A stretch of 64,000 bases of DNA from Amanita rubescens (GCA_015039365.1 WION01000063.1:144577-208576), one strand, 5' to 3'; positions 19,886 through 32,107 are shown, counted from the first letter of the stretch. Notes: generated from the sequence alone by a model not told the origin. A program made the numbers and translations.

Positions 19886-22800
19886 TTGATATGCCCAATA
19901 CTCAACCTATTTATAATCGGACTCTTCTTAATCGTATTTCTGACTTTAAATTTCTTTTTCAAAATGTACATAAAAGCCGTAAAACGACGCACGACTTACT
20001 CGAGAACTACTCAGAAGGTACTGACTTCATCTTTATTCAGGAAGCAAACTTCAGTCACATAAGGAATACCATCAGTGTCACCAATGAGCATGGAGACCCG
20101 GTCATTGGCCCTGTCCATCATAAAGCCTGGGAATGCATCCAAAAGCACGACACCTATCCCAATACGCAGGTCACAATATACGTCAACCGAAGAATACTCT
20201 CGTCTCACTCCATTTCCCTCGACCCGCACGTTATACCTCACGAAAATGTCCTAACCATCAGCGTCACCAGGACTTTCGACAATGCCTCCTGTACTCTAAT
20301 CAACATCTATAATCGACCACAAACAGGAAACTCGGCGGTCCGCTGCCTTATACGCAAGCTCAGAGACCCCGCCTTTGAGCCCACCGTCATACAAGGCGAT
20401 TTTAACCTACACCACGTCGAATGGGAACCGCGACGAGAGAGACTCAACGATAGCATAGCAAATGAACTTCTTGAGGAGATGACTGAAAACGATCTCAACC
20501 TGGTAAACGACGACGGCGCGCCCACATGGCATCACCCCGACGGCCGCTCTTCTGTCCTCGACCTCATCTTCCTCAGAAGAGACTACATGGACTTCGAGCG
20601 CTTCATTCACACCAATGAGACCAGAGCCCGAGGCGGATCAGACCATTCGCTCTTAGGATTGAGTTTCGGCAACTTCAAAGATGACAATGCTGGTGAATAC
20701 ATTCCTGAGGACACAGATGAAGAGGAAGCCTTTATCAACGGAGTGACAGCTGCGGTATTGGAATATGCACGATCTCTGGACGAAGGGATAACGAAGGAGA
20801 ATGTGGATAATGGATGCGATATCATGGAAAACCAGATACACGGAGCCTGGCTTAGAAATTGCCGAAAGGGTAAAGCAGGGGGCAACCCCACGAGGTGGTG
20901 GACAGAGGAATGTCAGATAGCGAAGGAAATTTACGAGGCTGAGAGGAATCGCCCAAACCTCAAAGAGTACAGAGCCACAACGAGGAACGCCAGGAACACC
21001 TTCTTTGAACAAAAGCTCAAAACCATGTCCGCCACCAATAGTCCCTGGGAGGCGCTCAAGTGGATACGACCACGCCCTCCCCCGTCTTACTCTCAGATCA
21101 AACGGCCGGACGGCTCCATGATCACCAGCCAAACCGAACTCTTCGAATCACTCCACCAACAGTTCAACAAGGCCAGCGTTACCAATACAATAGACTGGAC
21201 TTACATCAACGGTCTCTGTGACGCCGAACCACGGGACTCTCCCGACCTCTCTATGAAGGAACTATGGGACGCACTCTCCACCACAAAGAACAAATCCGCC
21301 CCTGGCGTCGACCACATCACCTGGAGGCACCTGAAGCTCGCCCTCCTGACGCCTGGTGCCGACATGGCTCTGCTAAAAATCTTCAACGCCATTTTGAACA
21401 CCAGCCACTGGCCCAAATCCTTCAAGGAGGCAGTCTCAGTCGTGATCCCCAAACCAAAAAAGGACGACTATTCGGTACCCAAGGCGTATAGACCCATAGC
21501 CCTCCTCAAGGTAATGGGAAAACTCTTAACAAAAATGCTCGCCAAAAGGCTCCAATTCGACGGCATCGCAAATGACCTCTTCCATCCTGGGCAGTTCGGA
21601 GGAATTCAAAAACACTCGACGGTGGATGTGGGAGTGGTTTTAATGGACATGATTTCAGAGGCACGAGACAGAGGCCTCTTCACCTCGGTTCTGGCGGTAG
21701 ATATCGCGCAATTTTTTCCCTTCAATCAATCATGATGTAATGGTCGCGCTGCTAACCAAACAGGGATTCTGTCACAAAATTACTAATCTCATCGCCTCTT
21801 TCTTTAAAGATAGAACCACCGCTTACAAATGGGGAAAACAAACCTCCCACACTTTCGACGCGGACCTAGGCACCCCACAGGGTGACTGTTTGTCGCCGGT
21901 CCTCTCTGCATTATATATTTCTCTCGTCCTCAAGTCCCACTTCCAATGGGATCTTGAGTCAAGTACTAACTGCCTTTTTTTCGTCGATGACGGCACGCTC
22001 TGCGCATCGTCTCTGACAATGAACCACAATATGCTAACCTTGAAAGCGGCCATCGAACGTCTAACAGACGTATTTGCGAAAATAGGCATACAAATCGAAC
22101 AAACCAAGACGGAACTCATGCACTTCGCTGCATACGACCTCAGCAAAGGGCCGAGAACCTTTAAACACAAACGACAACCCAACCTTGTTTACGTAGTTGG
22201 TGGAAGGGAGTTTACGATCAAACCGATCGGCGTATGGAGATATCTAGGTTTCTTTTTCGATCCTTTTCTTAAATTTCATCATCACGTCAAATACTATACT
22301 AACAAAGCGTTCAGTACTATTAGAGCCTGCGGAATGTTAGGAAACTCGCGTCGAGGATTAAGTCCCAGGAACCGCGCTTTAGCTTACAAGGCAATCACTC
22401 TCCCGGTGCTTACATACGGTCTTGCACTTTGGTATGCGGAGGATGGCAGAGGAGTAAAGAAACAGTTGATGGAAATGAAGAGAGTCCATAACTTCGCTCT
22501 GAGATGGATAACAGGCGCTTTTAGAGGATCCCCATCGGGCGCGCTAGAAATGATCGCTCACATCCCCCCCCTGGATGTATGGTGCAATCTATGCATTTAC
22601 GGTTACGCCGCCAGGATTCACACACTCCCAAACAACCATCTGCTTAAGGTCGCCTGGTCATCGGATCTAGTTAAACCCTCATCTAGGAGGATAAGGCCCA
22701 AAAGATGCCCACGTCATCTCCCGAGCGACAACCCTAACACTAGACTCAGAGCCTTCAGAGGACAAATTAAAGAACAATTCGACACCTATCACCCCGTCAA

Positions 22801-23848
22801 CAGACCGGGACACAGGGTCGAAGACGTGTATGGAGAAAACATCGAACGCACAAAAATGGACGCTCCAAAGAAAAATAGCGATGAGTTTGGCGGGTGGATG
22901 AGAGAGTATCGAACGTGGCTCAGAGAGGTGGAAAACGATGAGGATGCCACTGTCATCTACACTGATGGCGGTTACTGGAAAGACAAAAGGCGAGGACGAG
23001 CTGCCTTCGTCCTGTCTAACCATGGATTATTCGACATTACGGACACAGCCGACTGCCCGGCAGGCTCCTCCTACGATGCAGAAATAGTAGCCCTAGGGAT
23101 GGCGGTTGCGTGGGCGGCTGCAAACAAAGAACGAATCAGACCCAACCTTTGGTTCATTATTGACAACAAAAGCGTCATTCAAGGTGCCCTGAACATGGAC
23201 GCGCACACCAATCAGATGGAGTCTGTCAGAATAAATCTCCTACTCTTGGACCTCTTTGCGGACAACACCATTCGGTCCCTTCATTTCGCACACTGCCCAT
23301 TGCATTCAGGCATTGAAGGCAATGAGAAGGCGGACTCACTCGCTTCCCGCGCACCCCCAGCTATGACGGGACCCTTAATATTGAAACAACACTTCACCGA
23401 CGAGCAAAGACGCCGCATGAACAACCTCTGGAGAATCAGAGCCAGTTCCCAAGCTTACAGAGGCCGACAATGGCTCGCTGTCAAATATAATTGAAAGCGC
23501 TTCCTACCCATGCTAGGCTCTTCAACGAAGAGAAAGAGATTCTTCTTTGAAATGGCGGACGACGATAGAGAGAGGATGACGAGAATTACATATGCGATGA
23601 CCAACCACGCACCGACAGGAGAACACAACCAAAGAATGTTCCCGGACAAATCAACAGATTGCCCAACATGCCAACCTGGGACTTACCAATCACGCGAGCA
23701 CATCCTAACACGATGCAGGTATCACTTTTCTTTTCCTTCATTACGCGAATGGACTAACGACCCGAAAAACGACGTATCACTTGCTAAAATCATCAAAGAA
23801 AATCCTACTATATTTTCGTTTACTGATCTTCCCCTCGATGTACCATAG
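19882..23848 (+). pseudogene. LINE ORF2: endonuclease, reverse transcriptase, RNase H (two lesions)
   Basis: From the ATG at 19882: an APE-type endonuclease (residues about 10-250, with FIQEANFSHI, QGDFNLHHVEW and GGSDHSLL), reverse transcriptase with the motif-A Asp in LAVDIAQFFP and the motif-C FVDDG near 21985, then RNase H (YTDGGY, Glu in DAEIVALG, IIDNKSV) and a C-terminal CPTCQPGTYQSREHILTRC zinc cluster. The enzyme nicks the target and primes reverse transcription from the nick. Two lesions: a one-base frame change near 21717-21723, just after motif A, and an in-frame TGA at 23492-23494 between RNase H and the zinc cluster. Without them the product would be about 1,320 residues. Confidence 0.88.
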
Positions 23849-24025
23849 TCCTCTTTTCCTCTATTCGTTTCCCTCTTTTCTACTTAGAAAAATACCACTA
23901 AACACATTAACATGCGCGTAAACGCGCATTACCCCACTATGTGACTTGTGTCACAATGCTTACTTGTATTAGTTTACTCCTTGCTCAAATGAAATCACCT
24001 TTATAATTAAAAAAAAAAAAAAAAA

Positions 24026-24039
24026 GAGGCTTGACGATG
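24026..24039 (+). repeat. LINE target-site duplication, right copy
   Basis: Exact 14-bp copy of 16352-16365, directly following the 17-base A tract. Confidence 0.9.
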
Positions 24040-24120
24040 TTATGTAAGCCGCTTGCTCTAGGGAGAACGTCTTACATAACATCGTCAAGACCGCTCCACG
24101 TGAGACTGGGTAGGAGTCTG
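24026..24120. repeat. Right half of a hairpin MITE-like element
   Basis: Continues the left half after the LINE. It contains TTATGTAAG...CTTACATAA and ends GAGACTGGGTAGGAGTCTG, the reverse complement of the left tip. No convincing 9-bp target duplication flanks the whole hairpin (left 16310-16318, right 24121-24129). Confidence 0.7.
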
Positions 24121-24235
24121 ACACTTCCACTTGGTCAGCGGATTCCAATCTATCTGGTCTATCCGAAGACGGTAAGAAATCAGCAGCCAGACTGATTGAA
24201 GTGGCTCAATAAAAATGCTCAATAATTGGCTCAGA
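24121..24235. other. Short spacer after the hairpin element
   Basis: No recognisable feature. It ends where the Crinkler-type reading frame becomes recognisable. Confidence 0.4.
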
Positions 24236-26427
24236 TGACCGGCTCAAGCTTTTCTGTTGGGTTCTCGCTGTATCCAACAACCCTTTCTCCGTCGACGTTG
24301 GAAAAAGCAGGACGGCGTATCACCTGCAGGAAGCGATCAAGAAAAAGAAGGAACATACGTTTGCTGGCATCGACGCCGACACCCTCGAGCTCTGGAAGGT
24401 GAGTGAGATTTTCCCTGTGCGGGTCTGTGAAGTGACATTACTTTTCTCAGCCCAAGGACTCCAACCCTATTGCTGCGGTGTCCCAAAGCACTCTGGCTGA
24501 ACGTATCGGGTCCCTGGGTGGTCTTTAGACATTTGCAAACAAATTAGAGCCCATGCACAGCCTCTCCCATATCTTTTCAACGCGGCCTCGCGAAGACGAC
24601 ATCCACATAGTTGTAAACGTCCCGATCACTGGTGAGAGATTAAAAGCCCCGCCTACACGTAAGTATTCTCGTAATTTCTCCACCTGCCTCTCTAACCCTC
24701 TATACATTGATGCCGGTAAATTCCGATTGTCATTGAATTTGATCCGTTTCTCCGCTGCCATGATTTCCTCTTTCCTTCTTCCCACCTCCCTCCCGGTTCC
24801 TCACACCGCCAATCCACCTTGGAAAAGGATCTGGAGAGAAGCGTCTTCGTGAGTGGATCCGCTTCGAGATAAATGTACTCATTGAACCTTGGATATTGCA
24901 GATATAGCTGACATTAGCATTGACATCCTTCGTCGTTGGTCTAAAAAGTCCAAGCTCAGCCTTCCTTCGATCTCCGAGCTTCGTGGACTCCTCAACAAGC
25001 CTCTACCACAGGATGAGAAGATCCCTTTGACCCGCATACAGTTTGACAACCTCGTCTCTGGCTTGACGGAGACGACAGACGTCCGCTATGCAGCCGATGT
25101 GGAGAGGCTATTCCGTATCAGTGATGCGGAGGCTAGCGAAATACTTCATTTGATCTTCTACAACGCTGCCGTGCAGTGCCCCCCGCCAGAAACTGGAACC
25201 GAGGCATCATTCCATTCGTTCTGGGATGACAACATCCGAAAGATCTTGGAGCTGCTTGTGCCCTCTGGGACGAGTATTCGGGTACTAAAAAAAAATAGAC
25301 CAGACTATGGCTTTTTAAAGGACAACGTTTGCCCTTTCCGGGGGGAAGAGAAAAACGGGGAAAGCCGTGACGATCCCAAGGCTGAGTTGTCTGACAAGCT
25401 CACTTTGATCTATAGCCCTGCACCATACGTGTTTGGTGAGCATAATTATCCTTTCGTTTTTCCTCACTACTATCCATCTCGTGTAGGGTATTATGCTATT
25501 GGGCCTGACCTGACGCTCGCGGCAATCTGTGCCCCGTCGACGCCATCGCAAATTCCAGTCGTACAAGACCTGGCATCCGCCAACTTGCGGTTCAAGCGTG
25601 ACCGCATCGCGAACCTATGTCGGTTGATCAATCTTTCTCCCTATCTCTACCCACTATTAAAGCTCATTGGATATCGTGACGTCCCTGAGTTCACTGTCAT
25701 CAAACGGTATGTCCTTTCCTATCATCTCGGAGGTGTGATTGATCTTGTATTTCAGGGACAGCAAGTCAGTGGAAATCTGGACAAAACATGTCATAAAGGT
25801 CTATCATGGCGACCAACGCCCAGAACGGGTTTGATATATTCAGAACATTTATCGCCAGTTGCAAGAGAAAGGTGTGCCTCATGTGGATGCTCTTACCCAC
25901 GCAGCCGGTTCAACCATATATGTCGAACCGAAAGGGATCGCTGTCCAACCAAGCAATGTGAAGGAACTGCTAGACGCCATCATCTGTGTTCTACGAGCAC
26001 TCCAGGTATGTACCATAATATTACGCCCGTGTATGTAAACTCACATCACATAATAGGTTCTCCACCAAGCGCCGCCATTATTTCATAGAGATATCCGATG
26101 GCCCAATGTTCTTCGGCAGGCCGACGATTACGCTCTCTGGTTTCCTTATTGATTGAGACGATTCTGTTGGCCCTAATAATGTAGCAGCAAATCATTTCTG
26201 TCGGAAGAGCCACTCTGCGTGTTTTCATGGATAACCACGGAGCCGAGGTGGACATATGGAGTGTCGGAAACCTCATTCTAGAGTCTACTAGTTTTACTTT
26301 GGATCTCTCGCCTGAGCTGGTGGAGCTTGGCACGTGGATACAGAATGCGGCGCCGGACGCAAAGGATGCCCTGATTGCAGTCGAAGCATATGCCCGGCAA
26401 TATGTTACAAACATGATTCGATCTTAA
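24236..26427 (+). pseudogene. Crinkler-type N-terminus fused to a fungal kinase-like domain (pseudogene)
   Basis: Exon 1 (to 24398) encodes a Crinkler (CRN) N-terminal domain: LFCWVLAVSNNPFSVDV, then AIKKKKEHTFAGIDADTLEL with the terminal LELWK. Later exons encode a large module with RPDYGF, FRGEEK, DPKAEL and YYAIGPDLTLAAI, and then a kinase catalytic loop HRDIRWPNV (about 26077-26103), a DFG-like FLIDWDD and HGAEVDIWSVGNLI near the end. CRN-type proteins are modular: the N-terminus marks the family and the C-terminus carries the activity. Lesions: no in-frame ATG for exon 1, a TAG at 24526-24528 and a TGA at 25832-25834. All three domains are still easily read, so inactivation is not ancient. 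Unusual splicing could explain one stop but hardly all. Confidence 0.75.
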
Positions 26428-26457
26428 AAATAATCTGATCCGAGCGGCCCCGTTGGT

Positions 26458-27420
26458 CCAACAAGTGATTAAAGATCGTTCTGAGTTTCTCCGCACTAGG
26501 AGGGTTAACTCGATTTTCTCACCGGGGCGAGGAAACCTCTTCCGTTTCATGCTCAACGAGCCCATACAAGCCTTAGCCATGCCTTGTCACAGTGTGACTG
26601 TGACCGCAAACTGTCGCACGGATGACTTGAGCAATGAGGAGAACGAGTTGGAAGATATCGTACGTTTCCTCGTCCTTACTTTGAAAATCCGAAAGCTGAT
26701 ATTGTGTTTCTCGTTGCAGAATATGCACATCCATAATCGAGGATCCAAGTTTTTGATACCCATCGGGCGTGTGCTCACCCAGTAAGAAGAGAAAAACGAC
26801 GTGAGGTCCCGTCAGCCTCCTTGATGTGTATATAATGTAGTCTATCTCAACGCAGGCTGACGAGGAAACAGACGCAAGTGGCTCTGAACAATCAGGGGCT
26901 GATGGAGGACGACGGTGAGAACGGGATCTCGACGCGAGCATGGAAGACTTGGATGAAGACATGGCCGGAGGATAATAATGATGATGATATAACAGACGAT
27001 TTGGATGACGAATCTGAGCGCGAACAGGTACGCGGCGCCCAAAGTGTATACTTGCGAAACGAACCTGATTCTAATTATATCCTAGTCTCCCGTAGTCAGA
27101 CCAATAAATTTGTGTCTTTTTTGACGTGATGCACGACGACACTCATATATAATTATATCCAGTTGCGTGCATATTCTTTTTAGTATTTGGCTGCAAGAAT
27201 GTACTTTTGAATGAGTATAATACCAAGTAATGGCGCTCATTGGCAAACGGCTCCAATACTCCCACTCCTTCCTTGTCTCTAAATATATGCTAGTCTCGGG
27301 CTGAGAGGGTTGATCCGGACGTGCTGAACCTGACTTCAATCCTGGTCTTGGCGGTCGTTGGCAGCTAATGATGTACTGGCCAAAATCCCTTTGACTCTAA
27401 GTACCTCGAACGGAGGAAAG
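26458..27420 (+). pseudogene. Duplicated block, copy 2, with broken APC15-like gene
   Basis: 26621-27420 repeats 14693-15405. It keeps the acidic helix, FLIPIGRVLTQ and the acidic tail codons, but a TAA at 26782-26784 follows the Gln of VLTQ and the first exon is replaced by unrelated sequence, so no full protein can be made. 26458-26512 also matches 15899-15955. This is a partial gene copy lying between two decayed kinase genes. Confidence 0.75.
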
Positions 27421-27940
27421 TCTGCAGCGAGGCCGCCTCGTTTAGTAAGGACGAGTTGAATATCGCAACGACGTCCGACCGAGGCATAACGGGGGACGTA
27501 AAAAAAGGTTGAAACAGATGAAGGGGCGCTACTTGAGCCTTGCGATTGAACCAGCGTGTCACTTTCAAGTATACTTTTAGATAAAGAGCATGCGAGCGAT
27601 GCGTGGGCACTGCGAATCCCGGTTCTTTATTATATCAGCCGCGAGTCCAGAACGATAGGTCCCCTCCACTCCACAACAAACACAGAGCCTTGCAATGATA
27701 ACATCATGTCGTCCAACATTTTTTGAACCCCGCAGTCGTATCTAGATCTCTTCATTTCATTGACCCAGACCTTGATTATCACCCAAATATCTGCAAAATA
27801 TCTGCACACACGTCAATGACGCGTGACGCGTGACGTACGAACGACCTTTGTTCACTACATCTCCGAGTCGCTCCAAACGTAATGAGTCAGTCCTTTCTAT
27901 CTAACAATTCCATGCATGATTCAGTCGCTACTCATTTACA
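27421..27940. other. Intergenic, no gene recognised
   Basis: No domain or element was recognised. It probably includes the 5' flank of the following kinase-like gene. Confidence 0.4.
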
Positions 27941-30415
27941 GGTCAGGTTCAGTTCTGGATCCTTCTCGGCAGGAGATTATTGTTTGTTTCAACCGAGCCT
28001 AGTCAAACCCTCATCCAGTTCTTCCGAGGTCTTCGAAACGATGTTGATGCGGCGAAACATTTTCCTGCTAAACTTTCATACGATGATTGCAAGTTCCGCC
28101 TGCTGAGAAATCCGCCGTCCGTACTAGTGGATCACTATTAGCATAACCAGCCTAAAGACGACCAGGGCTTTCCACTCGTGGTCAAGCAGGCCTGTTCAGA
28201 GGAGACTAACAGGGTGCTCGTGAACCCCGGAATCATCGAAGTTTCTGAACTGGCAAGCGAGATTTCACGACACTGTGTTTATTTAGCCATCGATTTTCCT
28301 GACCGTAGGCATCGCTATTTCAAGATTTCAGGTGCTTCACGTCGCTAACTGCTTTTCTTTTTCAGCATTCGTACAGTCCGATCAGGCCATTCAGAGATTG
28401 AGACAAGAGCACAACGAGCTCTTCAAATCTCTGCAGGTCACGGTTGAGAGGTACAACTCTTGGAATCCGGGAGACGTACTGCGGAATATGCAGGGTGGCA
28501 TCCAAACTACCGATGTCACTGTCCTACCCCCGGAATTCAGGCATGTTCAGGAAGCTCTTGCGAAGAAACGCTTATATCGGGTACGCACGTTGTATTTTAT
28601 GCATTGTTCAGACGCTGAAGTATTATCCCTACAGCCGGAAGATGATCAGACCCGCGATTGTCAGAATGCGCGTTCCTATCGGAAAGAGTTTGACCGTATT
28701 TTTGCACCTGCTGGAGCTGAGTCAAACACGGTGCTCAGCGTTCGAGAATTTGCAGCATTTTACAACGTTTTGCGATGCTATCATAGCGACGCGTTAAAAA
28801 TCAAACGTGCAGATACCTCATCACTCAAAGCAGGCAATTTCAGCGTTCACTTTATTCAACCTCCATTCTTCTCGGACCACGACGATTCTCGAGACTTCAA
28901 GTTCCAACAGTATGTTCTGATTTACGTTCATACTTCCATGCCATCCCTAGTCTTGCAGGGAAAATTCATGGGAATTTCCTCTTTTTTTGGAAACCACTCA
29001 AGCGCCGAATTTCTGGCGGAGGTTTACTCCGAGAGGTGACTGGAAGGTTATCTCTCCTAGTCACGGGATCCCATTCGTGATCTCTGAAAAGATAACGCAA
29101 AACAATGAGTCGGACCGCTGCAGGATGCTTGTCCAAGCGATTTCTCTTGCCCGTGCCGGCCAATTTCTTTTACAATCTGCCTCCAGCCGGAAATTTTTCG
29201 TAGTAGCCGTCTATGTCAACACGGCGATGGTGGTGTCGCGGTATATTGTCATACAAACTGGACGTGATAACTCGTCCGGTAATAAAGAAAACAACCTTTA
29301 CAAAGACAAGACGGTTAGTGTTCCCATCTTCGATGCGAGAAGCCACTCAAGGAAGTGCATAGGTCTGCATTTATCAGAAAGATTTTGATCTCACCAACAA
29401 GGATGATGAAATAGATTTTCTGCGCGAGATGTACAATCTAACAACAGAAATCACTACGTTATCTGGCGACTTGGATCAGCTCAAGCAAGGCAGTCTCAAG
29501 ATTATCAATAATATTGCAGCCAAAGTCTTGTCGATCAGCTCCCCAACTCGTCAAACGATGATGACTGGTTCTGCGTTCACGGAATCCGAGCAGCCTAGCG
29601 ATGGGGAACGACAAGAAGATGATTTGGGTGTTTTCAATTCCCAGGATATCCAAAGCATTTTGCGCCAAATGAACTATGAGATCGAATTTATCCCATTTGG
29701 AGTGCGAGTTCTTTGTCTTTGGTGATGGTATTCAGACTAACATGCGTCCTAGCATCCCCATCTTGCTGTAACCGTTAACAAGACCGGTGGCAAGAATGGA
29801 TGCCTCAAGTTCGTGAAAAGGGAGCAGGAGGTCAACGTTCTACGATACCTCACACAAATTGACTCGCCGTCCAATCACACCATCTCCGGTGTACAATTCT
29901 GGCCCGTTCAAGGAGGCACTGTGATATCAATGCCTATCGCTGGCGCTTGGCTAAGCTCGCTGGAAAATCCCAACAAACAACTGTGGTCCGTGGCTCTGCA
30001 GCTCTTCGAAGCAGTCGGGTTCATGCACGATCATAATGTCGTCCACATGGACCTCAAGCCACAAAATATCGTCATTCCTCCTGCAGGAGGACGTCTCTCC
30101 ATCATTGATTTTAGCGTGTCCATTCGCGTCCCTGGACCAGATGCCAAATACGCAGGTGCAGTGGGAACGGAAGGTTATATGGCCCCGGAAGTACGCAAAG
30201 GGCAGTACAAGCCGATGCTTGCTGATCTGTGGAGTTGCGGAAGAATGTTGGAAGAATTGTGCTCGCGATGTAATTCCTCGGTGGAGCGCACGGAGCTCCT
30301 CGAAATAGCTCGACAACTTATGGACCGGGAACCAGCAGCACGCCCGAAGATGTCTACGGTGCTAAAGCGGGTAGCTCCCACACAACAAGGCGAGGCTCCT
30401 TCCACGTTAGGGTAA
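27941..30415 (+). pseudogene. Fungal protein-kinase-like gene, probably degraded
   Basis: A long N-terminal region of a type I associate with agaricomycete kinase genes (STEPSQTLIQFFRGLRNDV, QPKDDQGFPLVVKQACSEE, LPPEFRHVQEAL, ESNTVLSVREFAAFYN) is followed by a C-terminal kinase domain at about 29750-30415. That domain has catalytic loop HMDLKPQNIV, DFS in place of DFG, GTEGYMAPEV and ADLWSCG. The catalytic loop and APE-like motif are intact, but Ser replaces the DFG Gly. A TAG at 28139-28141 interrupts the N-terminal frame, and the frame changes again around 29030-29090, so I class it as a pseudogene; unrecognised introns could rescue some breaks. Family function is unknown. Confidence 0.6.
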
Positions 30416-30876
30416 GTTGAATTTCTTTCTCCATGTTCTGCATATATCTAGGTCGTCTGCAGGTTTTCCCCCACAGTATCTCCCCTCTGCGCTTGAATCG
30501 TTTATCCCTTCAACATGATAACTGCCCGGTGTAGCTTATACCACCTTCCATAATCCATGTGTTATTACCTATAGCTGTTTGTCGAGTAGCTACATGTTGT
30601 ATTAATAGTGTATCGCCCACTTCCTGTCCTTCACACACGGTGCCAACAATTGCACCTCAGCTCGAGAAGTTTACAGTATTGTACATATGTGTTTTATATC
30701 ATACATTGGAATTCGGGTATATGAACAAGGGTAACAGTGTACTTGATGATAAGCTAAAACGGCATCAGCCTCAAGTCCATCCAAGGACATGTACTCACAT
30801 TCATAAATTACAATAAGTCATATCAGGGCTGCCATGTCAATCATAGCAATCATAGACATGATTTTCTTGATCATTA
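30416..30876. other. Intergenic between convergent genes
   Basis: AT-rich 3' flanks of the plus-strand kinase-like gene and the minus-strand gene below it. No feature recognised. Confidence 0.4.
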
Positions 30877-31986
30877 TCACGGCACTGTACATGTCGTTAG
30901 CGACGATATAAACCTGGTGTCAAGTTCGCAACATACCTCGCCTCTCCACTTTTTCATCAATGATCTTGTCTTCTTCAGCAACACATTTCCTGTCACGTCG
31001 TCACTACCAAAACCTGTCTGTTCAGAAAGCAGACAGCACGCGTTAGCCAGAGCGCGCTCCTGGCAACCCACGTCGCGTGCAACACTTTCGGTTTTACCGA
31101 CTTCAGCTTTGTAACGCCGCACGGCCATTAGCATTACAGCGTCATATTGCCTGAGCAATGCGTCAGCTGCGGCAATGGCCTTCTCCGAGCGGGCATCGGC
31201 TGACGGATCTTTTGCTTCTTCCGCAAGTGTCATAGTGGGAAGATAATCCGACGAAGCAACACCCAACAGACGATGATAGGTCGATCCATCTTGATGGGCG
31301 TTTACCTCCGATATAAACTCGTCAATCAAGTGATATAGGATAGTAAAGGATATCCAGCCGAGCCCTGCTACGCGCCGACGAGCGCCGTTCGCTGTAGCGC
31401 TTAGGATATTCTATGATGGTTGAAACCGTTACTACGGTTGTACCATCTTGAGGAAAAAGAGACGTACCTTAACTGCCGCCAGTACGGGTTGATAGCCTTG
31501 GAGCCACGACGAGTACATCTCAGTCTCCAACCACTTTTCGTCGTCGTCCGCGAGGTCCTTGACGGCCAAACGAACACTCCGAATAATTTTCTTGATAGCG
31601 TAGGCAGGCGGACCGTTCTCTACGAGTAATATAGTCATGCACATCAACTTAGTACGTTCGAGTCACACCTTGCTTAATATCCAGCAACTCCGATATCAAC
31701 GCTTTGTTGATGGACCCGGCAGCGCATCGCCGTAGGATATCCTCTAAATCAAGATTCACGTGCTGGATGCTCTTCCTTGAAGATACTTGTCATATAAGGA
31801 ATGATTAGCGCGCTCGAAATGTACGATCCAAAAACAGGGCGTACATTTACGGGCTTCGCCACGCGCCAGAGCATCCGGTCGGTTTCTACAACGCCGCTTT
31901 AACGGAGATGGTTCGGTGTCACTTGAATTTGTGAAGCCCAGCGACGAGGCGCTTCTTTTGCGGGCGCTGGTGGTCGAGCTGGACAT
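30877..31986 (-). CDS. Hypothetical protein with basic N-terminus
   Basis: Several exons can be followed down the minus strand. Exon 1 starts at the ATG at 31986 with a Ser/Arg/Lys-rich segment (SARKRSASSLGF, PLKRRCR) resembling a nuclear signal, followed by a donor (GTAAATG). Later segments read LEDILRRCAAGSINKALISE, AIKKIIRSVRLAVKDLADDD and a helical block ending KKTRSLMKKWR. The 3' exon at 30877-31329 is not fully settled; the real end may lie near 30950 after LMKKWRGE. Predominantly helical; I recognise no family. It starts 113 bp from the TIR element's 9-bp target copy. Confidence 0.45.
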
Positions 31987-32098
31987 GGCGCGTGATGCCT
32001 TGGTAACCGTGACCAAATAAAACAATACGCGGTGCTGGTTTAGGGCTGGCACTTTCGTGACACCGGATTACGTAACGCGTTTTCCGATCTTTATGCAG

Positions 32099-32107
32099 GA
32101 CATCCGT
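32099..32107 (+). repeat. 9-bp target duplication, first copy
   Basis: GACATCCGT directly before the left end of element A; repeated at 43156-43164 and 44760-44768. Confidence 0.8.

Larger units (their letters stand above)
16366..24025 (+). mobile_element. Tad-like non-LTR retrotransposon (LINE), nearly full length
   Basis: 7,660 bp bounded by a 14-bp target duplication. It has a pyrimidine-rich leader (16366-16561), ORF1 with zinc knuckles, ORF2 with endonuclease, reverse transcriptase and RNase H, a short 3' UTR and a 17-A tail (24009-24025). The ORF order, CCHC ORF1 and RNase H are typical of the fungal Tad clade. It is inserted inside a hairpin element of the CAGACTCC family. Only two obvious coding lesions were seen, both in ORF2, and the target duplication is perfect, so the insertion looks fairly recent. 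Confidence 0.92.

Noticed and set aside
18000..19990. Minus-strand ORFs opposite LINE ORF1
   Set aside because: Low-complexity antisense frames of a confirmed coding region.
16310..24129. Possible 9-bp target duplication around the whole hairpin element
   Set aside because: The left flank ACAGTGACC and right flank ACACTTCCA agree at only five of nine positions.
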